This document shows positions 34,480 to 42,935 of a DNA stretch of 64,000 nt, piece by piece (the first letter of the stretch is position 1; each line of letters starts with the position of its first letter). The DNA is taken from positions 1 to 64,000 of the forward strand of contig JAVLUG010000005.1 in assembly GCA_031629035.1 (NCBI GenBank), read 5' to 3'. A model generated the notes under the pieces. That model saw only the letters and a list, made by a program, of their open reading frames with translations. It was not told the DNA's origin and made no database searches. This stretch comes from MVYY01 sp012517575. GTDB taxonomy: Bacteria; Bacteroidota; Bacteroidia; Bacteroidales; Paludibacteraceae. The position numbers and the translations under genes are program-made.

Positions 34480-35439
34480 ATGATAAGTAAAAGAAAAAAA
34501 GTGTATTCTGACGATTTATTAAGTATTACAAACTCATTCAAAGAGAAATTAGAAGAAATTGAAAAAAAGCTTGGGAATGACTTTCTGATTAATCAAGGAT
34601 TATTCTTAATGGTTACTGCATATTTTGAGGACTCAATAAGAGAACTTATGAAAATTGTTTTAGTTGCTTTTCCTGAGAAATTAACTAAAGATTCCTGTAC
34701 AATTTCAAGGGAGCAAATATGTGCAGTAGCAGATAAAGGACATAGTATAATAATTGAGAATGAACTTTATTTTATATTTAAGGGTGGGGTTCGCACTCAG
34801 CTTGAAAAATTGTTAAAGATTCTTTTCAATAAAGAATATAGAAATGGGGGAAAAATTAGCAACAAAAACTCAATTAGCAAGGAAGAGAAAGAATCAATTA
34901 TCAAATTGGAGGAAATATCGCTTTATCGAAATGCTTTGATTCATAATGGAGGAAAAGTTAGTATTGAAATGAATGAAAAAGTAAAATACTTTAAACCCCC
35001 AACAGATGGAGATTTAGTATTTGATTCTAAACTAATTAGATTGTTTATCAAAGAATATGTAAAATTCTTTAAATATTTAACCAGTGAGATTAATAACACT
35101 TTTAGTTCTTACCAGCACTTATCTGTAATTGAAAAAACAGAAATTTTATGGAAAGACTGTTTCTCCAGTCCAATATTACAATTTAAGGATTATTGGGACA
35201 TTGATAATGAACGTGATTTAATAACGGGCATTAAGCATCCTGAGATTGAAAGCAGTATTAGTAGTAGCGAAAAAGTTTTACTCTCAATTTGGAGACACCA
35301 ATTTGATGATTCAATTAGGACAGAAGAGTTTTTACTTTGTAGTGTCAACTATCATAAAATCTATGAGCTATATAAAGGACTAGACAATTTGAAGTTTTAT
35401 CATATGAAACAAAAGTCTGAAAGAAATAACTGGACATAA
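34480..35439 (+). CDS. HEPN-motif protein, possible RNase
   Basis: 319 aa, soluble and helical. LYRNALIHNGGKVS (near residue 150) contains R-x4-H, the HEPN RNase signature, on a helix after charged linker sequence (KEEKESIIKLEEIS). The N-terminal half (FLINQGLFLMVTAYFEDSIREL) matches the RiboL/MAE_28990-like HEPN layout. Such proteins act in toxin-antitoxin and antiphage systems. No antitoxin partner follows, so it may act alone or regulate itself. It ends inside the next palindrome, as a cassette gene. Confidence 0.65.
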   Translation: MISKRKKVYSDDLLSITNSFKEKLEEIEKKLGNDFLINQGLFLMVTAYFEDSIRELMKIVLVAFPEKLTKDSCTISREQICAVADKGHSIIIENELYFIFKGGVRTQLEKLLKILFNKEYRNGGKISNKNSISKEEKESIIKLEEISLYRNALIHNGGKVSIEMNEKVKYFKPPTDGDLVFDSKLIRLFIKEYVKFFKYLTSEINNTFSSYQHLSVIEKTEILWKDCFSSPILQFKDYWDIDNERDLITGIKHPEIESSISSSEKVLLSIWRHQFDDSIRTEEFLLCSVNYHKIYELYKGLDNLKFYHMKQKSERNNWT

Positions 35440-35557
35440 GGCATGGTATAAAAAATTGCCGGGACAGTAGGTTATTCAAGGAGTGTAGCCCGCTTCAACT
35501 TTTGTGTAACTTGACAGGAAATCGCCCGCAATCGGCAACAAACCATACCGCCGATCC
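35432..35557. repeat. attC-like palindrome H
   Basis: Its inner part is nearly identical to palindrome B (TATAAAAAATTGCCGGGAC, GGTTATTCAAGG, TGTAGCCCGC, TTGACAGGAAA, CGCCCGCAATC). Its right arm ACAAACCATACCGCC matches palindrome F at 11690. The left end GGACATAAGG partly complements GTTATGCCC of the upstream junction. The TAA of the HEPN gene lies within it. No GTT core remains on the right. Confidence 0.7.
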
Positions 35558-35661
35558 CTTACCCCACTACTTCTCCATAATTTCATCTTCTGTCAAGTAG
35601 CCAAGTCAAAACTACATATAACTCTCGAAGCCAAGATTTTCAATCCGAAGCAATGTTACAA

Positions 35662-36403
35662 TCAAATGGTTACCAATAAGCCCACATAGGTTGAAAAATA
35701 ATTCTCGTGGATCATGCTGTGCCCGACGGAATAGATGAAATGGAATTCATCGGAGAAATTGATGAAACCGCCGACATTAAATCCCAATGCGGACTGGCTG
35801 TCGGGTGAATTGGCGGTTTGATAATAGATTTCTCCGCCAAGTGTGAAATGTTTCGAAAAGTCGTATTGAACTTCCCATCCGGAAAAAATCCAGTTCTTAT
35901 TGCCCTTTCCGGTATTTATCCAATATCCTCCGCCTCCATACGTCGTAAGTTTGTCCCACGATTTCTGCACCCATACGGGAAGGTAGATTTGTGTGTTACC
36001 GTTGCCGAATGCTTCGTTGTGGATCGTCGGAATTTCGACAATCGGGAAAATGCCGATTTGAGGACGATGCTCGGTTTCCTGTAAAAAACGATATTTGATT
36101 CCTACTTCTGTATTGCTATAGCCGAACGTAACCTCTTCTCCTTTTGTGTAACTATAATAGAGCGGCAGAGTAATAAATGAAGCTGCATATTGGGTACGAC
36201 ACCATAATTCATTTCGAAATGGGGGCTTGTGCCCGATCTGTTGTGCGACTGAAGAGTATTGATGGATGCAACATAGAATTCGCAATGTTTGTAATCAACC
36301 GGAGCAGGATCGTCCGTGTTGAACGGTGGTCCGGCATAGGAGAACAAGCTGAATAAAAGGAACAAGCTTGTAAAACAGATTTTTTCTTTGTATTTTTAAT
36401 CAT
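35662..36403 (-). pseudogene. Outer-membrane transporter-like gene, frameshifted
   Basis: Three reading-frame pieces join into one protein: MIKNTKKK, then ICFTSLFLLFSLFSYAGPPF (signal peptide) with NTDDPAPVDYKHCEFYVAS, then FITLPLYYSYTKGEEVTFGY through to the barrel end STYVGLLVTI. Frameshifts are at the A/T run 36380-36385 and near 36160-36182. The reconstructed protein of about 245 aa looks like a Phenol_MetA_deg/transporter-type beta-barrel (PF13557-like). Last gene of the minus-strand group behind AraC. Confidence 0.7.
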
Positions 36404-36448
36404 TTTCTTTTAGTTCGTTTGAATAAGTTTAAATTTATTTTTCATATC

Positions 36449-36893
36449 CTACCGTACTTTAAATATTTTTGAATCCACTGACCATTTACCAGCTCCATAA
36501 ATGAGTAAGTAAATCAGTAATAATGTCATCGCAAAATCAGTGCGGTATTCATGAGCCATTGACCAAAAGCCTTTATCTATAAGGATAGGCCATTTGGTTG
36601 TAATAAAAGCGGTCAACATGATAATTAGTAATGGTATGGCTGCAATTCTCGTGAACAGCCCAATAAGAATAAAAGTACCACATTATTTCAAATGTCCCGG
36701 CAAAATAAGCCCAGAAAGCAGGGTCAATGAAACCAATTTTTTCAAACCGACCTGTACCAAGCAATTCGGGGAACAAAAATTTCTGAATACCCTCGGAAAG
36801 GAAAATCAATCCGACAATTAGTCTCGGCAGAAGTGACCTATTATCCGAGACTGTTGTTAGGATAAATGATTGAACGATTTTTTCAGCTTTCAT
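36449..36893 (-). pseudogene. DoxX-family protein, frameshifted
   Basis: Starts MKAEKIVQSFILTTVSDNRS at 36893, then LLPRLIVGLIFLSEGIQKFL and FWAYFAGTFEIM. The frame breaks near 36676-36684 and continues as GTFILIGLFTRIAAIPLLII, MLTAFITTKWPI, AMTLLLIYLLIYGAGKWSVD and KIFKVR. This gives four membrane helices of a DoxX protein (about 147 aa). One missing base explains the break. It starts 4 bp after the exchanger gene. Confidence 0.78.
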
Positions 36894-36897
36894 ATTA

Positions 36898-37845
36898 TCA
36901 AATAATAAATCCAACCGCTGCGAATGCAACATACAAAAGTACTAATACAGCCCCGGCCAAGCGAGATACTTTTTTTGTGGACATGAAAATTGAAACGATT
37001 AGCGTAGTAACAAGACAAATCGGAAGATAATATTTCAGTGTTTCAGGATCAACCGTTATGGGTTTTACCAATGCGATGATTCCGGCATTGAACAGAAAAA
37101 AAGCAAGTATCGATCCGATTACATTCCCGTAGCTGATTTCGGGACGTCCCTTTATAGCAGCAGGAAGTTCCCTTGCAAGTTCCTCGATGCTGATGAGGAA
37201 AGCAAGTATCGTCATGCCGAAAACCGTATCCGAAAGTCCCATTTTGGCAATAATACTCTGAGAACTCCTGACCAGCAGTTCGCTTCCCAAAACCACACCG
37301 GCAAGCGATAGAATAAAAATTCCGAGTGATTTCCACTTGTTCAACTTCCCGGCATCCTCAAGCGTTTCGGCAACTTCTCCCATTGGTTGAATATCCAGTC
37401 CCTTTTTCGATAGTCGTATCAGATAGATTATTGACAAAACAAAGCCCAACAGCAACACTGCACCATCAATTCTCGACAGTTGTCCGTCCAAACCCAGCAA
37501 GCCCAGAAGGAGAACAGCCAGCACGGGAATTATCAGAATTTGTTTGGGTGCTTTTTCAAATTTCATGGGAGCAATCAATGCCGTTAATCCGAATGCCAAG
37601 GCAATAGCAACCATCGCTGCTCCAATAATCGAGCCTAAAGCTATTCCCGAAGCTCCTTCGTAAGAACCAACAGCTCCAACCGCCAAATTTTCGGGATCAA
37701 AACCGATAAAAATCACACTTATGATAAAGGTGGATATCCCAAATCCCAATGAAATGCCAACTGTTCCTTTCACCAGTTTCTCGGCAAAATATAACACAAG
37801 AGCAATGCCGAGAATAAACAATAAGATAGATTGTAATGTATTCAT
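36898..37845 (-). CDS. Na+/Ca2+ exchanger family protein
   Basis: 315 aa, about ten membrane helices with the two alpha repeats of the CaCA superfamily: GSIIGAAMVAIALAFG and GNVIGSILAFFLFNAG, plus FIGFDPENLAVG and LAFLISIEELARELPAAI with the acidic residues of the cation site. Exchange of Ca2+ or another cation for Na+/H+ across the inner membrane is likely. Second gene of the AraC-led group. Confidence 0.87.
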   Translation of the reverse strand: MNTLQSILLFILGIALVLYFAEKLVKGTVGISLGFGISTFIISVIFIGFDPENLAVGAVGSYEGASGIALGSIIGAAMVAIALAFGLTALIAPMKFEKAPKQILIIPVLAVLLLGLLGLDGQLSRIDGAVLLLGFVLSIIYLIRLSKKGLDIQPMGEVAETLEDAGKLNKWKSLGIFILSLAGVVLGSELLVRSSQSIIAKMGLSDTVFGMTILAFLISIEELARELPAAIKGRPEISYGNVIGSILAFFLFNAGIIALVKPITVDPETLKYYLPICLVTTLIVSIFMSTKKVSRLAGAVLVLLYVAFAAVGFII

Positions 37846-37927
37846 ATTATTGAATTTAAATATTTACATTACAAAAGTAGTTCTCGTTCGTAGAAATGAT
37901 GTGGTAATATGAAATGAAAAAATGGTA

Positions 37928-38767
37928 TTAATGAAAATATTGGGCACGAAACTGAGCAGGAGTAATTTTTTCGTGCTTTTTGAAGAATTTCACAAAATTG
38001 GATGTATCATTAAAGTTCATGATTTCAGAAATTTCGGTTACCGTATGATCGGTGTGGAGTAAATAGCGTTTTGCTTCGAGCATAAGCTGGGCAGTAACAA
38101 TTTCACCAGCACTTTTACCGGATTGTTTTCGACAAACTGCATTCAGATTTTGGGGTGTTACAAACAGTTTGTCGGCATATTCACTTACTTTGTGCAGCTG
38201 CGGACATTCTTTCATCAAAAGAGAGATAAACCGTTCGTATAAAGTTTCGCGATGAGCCATGTTGCTATTTTGAACAGTAGCGATTTGCAATAGTTTACCA
38301 AATAAGGCAGTCAACAATCCGTGAATGATTTCTCGGGAATAAGATGATTTGTCCTGAAATTCTTCGAATATTTCATTCAGGAGAGCATCGGGATAATTTT
38401 CGACCGTAAATCGGATTCGTTTGATTTCCGATAGATTTCGAATCATATCCAGCAAGGTGCTTTCATTTAAATCGTCAAATTCGGATAGTTTGAACTGAAT
38501 AACAAAACCTCTGGGAATGGATGTAAATTGCCAGTAGTGGAGCTGCAACGGCTTCAACAGGTAGAATTCAGGCGTGGAAACAACAAATCGGTCTTCTTCG
38601 ATCGTATGAAAACCTTCTCCCTCCGACAAAAAAATTAACTCATAGTATTCTTCGTGTTTGTGGGGTTTTGTTTTTTTGATCTGTTCTTTGAAGCGGGAAA
38701 TCTTGAAAGTCAGTCCTTCACCCATTTTATCTTTTATATCGATCGGAAGAAAATTCATTCGATGCAA
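37928..38767 (-). CDS. AraC-family transcription regulator
   Basis: 279 aa. The N-terminal cupin-like sensor domain contains KPHKHEEYYELIFLSEGEGF. Two C-terminal HTH motifs: ADKLFVTPQNLNAVCRKQSG with KSAGEIVTAQLMLEAKRYLL, and TVTEISEIMNFNDTSNFVKF with FKKHEKITPAQFRAQY. It probably controls the exchanger/DoxX/outer-membrane group that follows by 82 bp on the same strand. Confidence 0.92.
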   Translation of the reverse strand: MHRMNFLPIDIKDKMGEGLTFKISRFKEQIKKTKPHKHEEYYELIFLSEGEGFHTIEEDRFVVSTPEFYLLKPLQLHYWQFTSIPRGFVIQFKLSEFDDLNESTLLDMIRNLSEIKRIRFTVENYPDALLNEIFEEFQDKSSYSREIIHGLLTALFGKLLQIATVQNSNMAHRETLYERFISLLMKECPQLHKVSEYADKLFVTPQNLNAVCRKQSGKSAGEIVTAQLMLEAKRYLLHTDHTVTEISEIMNFNDTSNFVKFFKKHEKITPAQFRAQYFH

Positions 38768-39124
38768 TTTTTGACCGGATATTATTACTTCACTCTTTGC
38801 AAAAATACGTAAAAATTGGAAATAAACATATTAACAGGCTGAATAATTTATCGGGTTTATTGGATTCAGCCAGATTTAAAATGGAAGTTAACAGCGTTCC
38901 CAACTTACTGATGCTAAGCTTAAACGAATTGGCATTAATTTAATAATTCAGACATAACTCGTTTAAAAAACCTGTTATGTCTCTCTTATTTTCGACACCA
39001 ACGAATCGATAAATCGTAAAATTATTTTTTTACATTATCCGTCATGTATTTATTTAACAAAACTTCTTCACAAACTGTTGGTTAAGTTCAACATAGAAGT
39101 GCGAATTTAGCGGTAAGTTTTGCC
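38768..39124. other. Intergenic gap with two dyads
   Basis: No gene. One dyad is GGCTGAAT/ATTCAGCC (38837-38871, 19-nt loop). The other is a perfect 9-bp inverted repeat AGACATAAC/GTTATGTCT (38950-38982). The latter shares the GTTATG core of the attC-like sites but has no long palindrome. The rest is AT-rich. Confidence 0.5.
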
Positions 39125-40957
39125 GCTGTCTCAAAAGTAAGGACAGCCTCTTTTTTTTAGTTGGGAAATATCATAAAAAACAGGGAAAAAAACAGGACAA
39201 ATGATTTGTGTAATTGCAAAATCTTTTGTATCTTTATAGCTGAATATCAATAACATGAATTATGTCAAGAGTGGTTTTTAAATCCAGTGAACAAGGACAA
39301 ATAGTACTTTTTCCTGCCAGTTTGGATGAAAAAGTACCTCAAGATTCTCCTGCCCGCCTGGTCAATCAAATAGTCGATAACCTGGATATTGCTCAAATCA
39401 TTGATACTTACAAGGGAGGCGGAACGAGTGCCTATCATCCGAGAATGATGCTGAAAGTAGTTCTGTACAGTTATTTGAACAATATTTATTCGAGCCGCAA
39501 AATAGAACAGGCACTTGCCGACAGGATTAGTTTCATGTGGCTTTCGGGTGGTCAACAGCCGGATCACAACACCATCAACCGTTTTCGTTCCTGCCATTTA
39601 AAGGAGGATATTCACCGGATATTTACACAAGTTGTCCTTATGCTCGTAGATATGGGATATCTGACATTCGATGTAATTTATGTTGACGGTACCAAGATAG
39701 AATCCCGAGCCAATCGTTACACTTTTGTGTGGAAGAAAACCGTAGAAAAGAACAAAGCAAAACTGGAAGAAAAAATCCGCAAGGTTCTTGAACAGGTAGA
39801 AGAAGGGATTGTACAGGACAATCAAATGGAAGATCAGCCTACCATGCCCATCAACAGTGAAGAATTACGCCGGAGGATAGAATCTCTTAACCGGGAGAAC
39901 CGCACAAAGGCGGAACAAAAATCCATAAAGACACTCGAGGAAAAACACTTGCCAAAGCTCGAAGAATATGAAAATCATCTGGCTATATTGGGAGAGAGGA
40001 ACAGTTATTCCAAGAGCGATCCGGATGTAACTTTCATGCGTATGAAAGAAGATCACATGATGAACGGACAACTCAAACCGGCATATAATCTTCAAATAGG
40101 AACCGAAAATCAATTTTTCACACACTACGATTCCTTTTCCAATCGTACCGATACACTGACTTTTATTCCGTTTATGAGAGGATTCTGCAGCCATTACGGT
40201 TTTTATCCGAATAAAGGAGTTGCCGATTCGGGCTACGGGAGCGAAGAAAATTACGAATTCATGGAGGAAAACCGGATTGAACCTTTTGTCAAGTACAACT
40301 ATTTTCCCAAGGAAGAGAAGAAAGCATTCAAGAACAATGCTTTTCTTGCTCAAAATCTATATTACAACGAAAAGGAAGATTACTTCGTTTGTCCGATGGG
40401 ACAGCACATGAAAAAAGTGGTAGACACTACCCGGACAACGGATAGCGAATATGTTTCAAAAATAAGTATTTACGAAGCTGAAAACTGTAATGGATGTCCA
40501 CTGCGGTGTTTATGCCACAAGTCCAAAACCAATCGCAGGATTGAAGTAAATCATAACTTGAACAGGCACAAGCAGAAAGTCAGAGAACTGCTTACCTCAC
40601 CCGAAGGGCTCTTTCACCGAAGCCAACGTCCCATAGAACCGGAAGCGGTGTTCGGACAAATGAAATATGATAAAGCCTATATTCGATTCCGACATTTTGG
40701 ACAGGAAAAAGTAAAAGCCGATTTTGCTCTCTTTGCCACAGCATTCAACATAGGAAAATTATACCGTAAAATAAACAAACGAGCCAAGAAAGAGCAAAAA
40801 AATCAGCAAATCGACAAAAAATGGTTGATAAATACGTTTATTGCTATTGTTATTTTCCTTTCATTGCAAAAAACTAAAAACAAATATATCCCAAATCAAA
40901 ATTTAGCCTTTGATTTAGCTGCTTAATCTAAAAAAGAAAGTGTCCTTTTGGGACACC
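39125..40957 (+). mobile_element. IS1182-family insertion sequence
   Basis: About 1.83 kb. The ends are related inverted repeats (left GCTGTCTCAAAAGTAAGGAC, right inverted GTGTCCCAAAAGGACAC), each itself a small hairpin, followed by T-rich runs. One transposase gene fills the element. No clear target duplication. The right end lies 11 bp from the nadC stop. Confidence 0.8.
39262..40926 (+). CDS. IS1182-family transposase
   Basis: 554 aa DDE transposase, full length. DUF772-like N-terminus (HPRMMLKVVLYSYLNNIYSS, ISFMWLSGGQQPDHNTINRF), first catalytic Asp in IYVDGTKIESRANRYTFVWK, second in GVADSGYGSEENYEFM, and the Glu in EAVFGQMKYDKAYIRFRHFG. The Cys set CNGCPLRCLC is typical of the family. 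A coiled-coil insertion lies near 160-240. Probably active. Confidence 0.93.
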   Translation: MSRVVFKSSEQGQIVLFPASLDEKVPQDSPARLVNQIVDNLDIAQIIDTYKGGGTSAYHPRMMLKVVLYSYLNNIYSSRKIEQALADRISFMWLSGGQQPDHNTINRFRSCHLKEDIHRIFTQVVLMLVDMGYLTFDVIYVDGTKIESRANRYTFVWKKTVEKNKAKLEEKIRKVLEQVEEGIVQDNQMEDQPTMPINSEELRRRIESLNRENRTKAEQKSIKTLEEKHLPKLEEYENHLAILGERNSYSKSDPDVTFMRMKEDHMMNGQLKPAYNLQIGTENQFFTHYDSFSNRTDTLTFIPFMRGFCSHYGFYPNKGVADSGYGSEENYEFMEENRIEPFVKYNYFPKEEKKAFKNNAFLAQNLYYNEKEDYFVCPMGQHMKKVVDTTRTTDSEYVSKISIYEAENCNGCPLRCLCHKSKTNRRIEVNHNLNRHKQKVRELLTSPEGLFHRSQRPIEPEAVFGQMKYDKAYIRFRHFGQEKVKADFALFATAFNIGKLYRKINKRAKKEQKNQQIDKKWLINTFIAIVIFLSLQKTKNKYIPNQNLAFDLAA

Positions 40958-40967
40958 CTCATTTTTT

Positions 40968-41813
40968 TTAGAAATTCACCGCTTTAAAACTCATATCCAA
41001 ACTTTTCACGGAATGGGTGAGTGCACCAACCGAAATAAAATCGACCCCACATTCGGCATATTGGCGAAGTGTATCGAAAGTGATACCACCTGAGGATTCT
41101 ATTTCATATCGCCCTCCGATTATTTCGACGGCTTTTTTGGTGTTTTCTATATTGAAATTGTCAAGCATGATCCGGTCAACACCACCAACCGCCATCACCT
41201 GTTCAATTTCATCAAAATTTCGTACCTCTATTTCAATTTTTAAATCTTTTCCTTTGTTTTTCAGATATTCTTGTGTACGAATGATCGCATTCTTTATTCC
41301 ACCGGCAAAATCTATATGATTGTCTTTCAGCAAAATCATATCGTACAAACCAAAACGGTGATTGACACCGCCGCCAATTTTTACGGCTTCTTTTTCGAGG
41401 AATCGAAGTCCCGGAGTTGTTTTTCGGGTGTCGAGAACGCGTGTTTTTGTTCCTTCCAATGCTTTGACGTACTGCCTGGTACGGGTTGCAATACCGCTCA
41501 TTCGCTGCATGACGTTCAGCATAAGACGTTCGGTTTGTAACAAAGATTGAATTTTACCTTCCACATTAAAAGCTATATCGCCGATTTTGACTTCTGTTCC
41601 ATCAGTGATAAAAACATTTATTTTCAAAGCCGGATCAAAGGTTTTAAAAATTTCACGTGCTACTTCCACCCCAGCAATTACGCCGTTTTCTTTGATAATC
41701 AGTTGAGATTTTCCCATAGCAGTTTCCGGAATACATGCTAAGGTAGTATGATCACCTTCTCCAATATCTTCTGCAAACCATAAGGGAATCAGTTGTTTGT
41801 AATCTTCATTCAT
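40968..41813 (-). CDS. nadC: Nicotinate-nucleotide pyrophosphorylase
   Basis: 281 aa. AEDIGEGDHTT opening, LNVMQRMSGIATRTRQYV, RVLDTRKTTPGLRFLEK (quinolinate/PRPP site), GGGVNHRFGLYDMILLKDNH, and VDRIMLDNFN. It converts quinolinate and PRPP to nicotinate mononucleotide in NAD synthesis. The start overlaps the end of the DUF4783 gene by 8 bp. The IS sits directly after its stop and probably replaced its terminator. Confidence 0.96.
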   Translation of the reverse strand: MNEDYKQLIPLWFAEDIGEGDHTTLACIPETAMGKSQLIIKENGVIAGVEVAREIFKTFDPALKINVFITDGTEVKIGDIAFNVEGKIQSLLQTERLMLNVMQRMSGIATRTRQYVKALEGTKTRVLDTRKTTPGLRFLEKEAVKIGGGVNHRFGLYDMILLKDNHIDFAGGIKNAIIRTQEYLKNKGKDLKIEIEVRNFDEIEQVMAVGGVDRIMLDNFNIENTKKAVEIIGGRYEIESSGGITFDTLRQYAECGVDFISVGALTHSVKSLDMSFKAVNF

Positions 41814-42231
41814 TTGATGCTTCTATTCTAAGTTGTAAAACAATGGTTTTATTATCCGATTTGCGGGTTAGTATATAAACTCTAAAATTTTCCGTAGCGG
41901 TGGAAAGAATTCCGATAGTAAAACTTGAATTTTCCTTGTTTCCCTGATGTATGACTTTAAAATCGGAAACCTTGTAACGATGGAAGAAGTCATTAAGAAT
42001 ACTAACAGCTTGCTGACGGCTATAAATATCGTTTTTGTTTTCGATAAAAAGTTCTACATTATCGTTCAGATAAGTAGATAAACGATTGGCATCTCCATTG
42101 CTCAATGCCGACACGATGTCGCTTGAAATACTCGAAGTCTGTGCCTGAACAGAATTCTGGATACCTACTACCATTAGAAACGAGAAGATTAAAAGCCATT
42201 TAAAATTGGCAATTCTTTTTTTTGTGATCAT
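41806..42231 (-). CDS. DUF4783-family exported protein
   Basis: 141 aa. Signal peptide ending VQAQ; the mature part (SSDIVSALSNGDANRLSTYL, then FFHRYKVSDFKVIHQG, then VYILTRKSDNKTIVLQLRIE) matches DUF4783, an NTF2-like fold conserved in Bacteroidota next to nadC. Function unknown. Confidence 0.85.
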   Translation of the reverse strand: MITKKRIANFKWLLIFSFLMVVGIQNSVQAQTSSISSDIVSALSNGDANRLSTYLNDNVELFIENKNDIYSRQQAVSILNDFFHRYKVSDFKVIHQGNKENSSFTIGILSTATENFRVYILTRKSDNKTIVLQLRIEASNE

Positions 42232-42425
42232 TTTTCTTTGGTTTTTAAGTGGAAATTCCTTAAAAAAGTCTCATATTTGCATGAGCAAATTAGTTTATCA
42301 TGGCTTGAAAAATTATTCTGGCAAAAGTATCAAATATTTTTTGCAAAATTACAATTTTTTCAGCGTTCTGAAATTTTTTCTCTTATCCATGAATTTGCTG
42401 CCGTTGATTGATAAAACTTTGTTTT

Positions 42426-42899
42426 ATGAAATTTGTCCTGATTAATATTGGAAAAACGATTGATATTCACCTTTCTTCACTGCAAGAACAATACCAAAAT
42501 CGGTTAAAACATTATTTGAGTTTTGAAGTGGTGAATATTCCAGAATTAAAAAACACTAAAAATCTTTCAGCTTCCGAACAGGCAGCCAAAGAGTCGGAAT
42601 CGATTCTAAAAAAACTGGAAGTGGGCGACAACGTCATTTTGTTGGATGAAAGAGGAACAGTATTTTCTTCCCTCGAATTTGCGGATTTTTTATCAAAAAA
42701 AATGCATTCGTCCAATAAGCGCATAGTTTTTGTTACCGGAGGTGCATATGGTTTTTCTGAAGAGTTGTATCGTCGGGCAAACGACATGGTTTCGCTTTCA
42801 CGAATGACTTTTTCGCATCAGATGGTAAGGTTGATTTTTGTGGAGCAATTGTATAGAGCCATGACAATTTTAAAAGGCGAACCCTATCATCATGCCTAA
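42426..42899 (+). CDS. rlmH: 23S rRNA pseudouridine-1915 N3-methyltransferase
   Basis: 157 aa from ATG 42426 (an upstream frame start at 42408 would add six residues). SPOUT knot motifs VILLDERGTVFSSLEFADFL, FVTGGAYGFSEELYRRAND, and the C-terminal SLSRMTFSHQMVRLIFVEQL then YRAMTILKGEPYHH. It methylates pseudouridine 1915 in helix 69. Diverges from the nadC pair. Confidence 0.96.
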   Translation: MKFVLINIGKTIDIHLSSLQEQYQNRLKHYLSFEVVNIPELKNTKNLSASEQAAKESESILKKLEVGDNVILLDERGTVFSSLEFADFLSKKMHSSNKRIVFVTGGAYGFSEELYRRANDMVSLSRMTFSHQMVRLIFVEQLYRAMTILKGEPYHHA

Positions 42900-42935
42900 A
42901 GTGAAAGAAAATATGGTTTTTGAGAGAAGAATTTT

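Noticed and set aside
38950..38982. AGACATAAC/GTTATGTCT dyad as another attC site
   Set aside because: Only 9 bp per arm with a short loop and no inner paired boxes; the core resemblance is probably chance.
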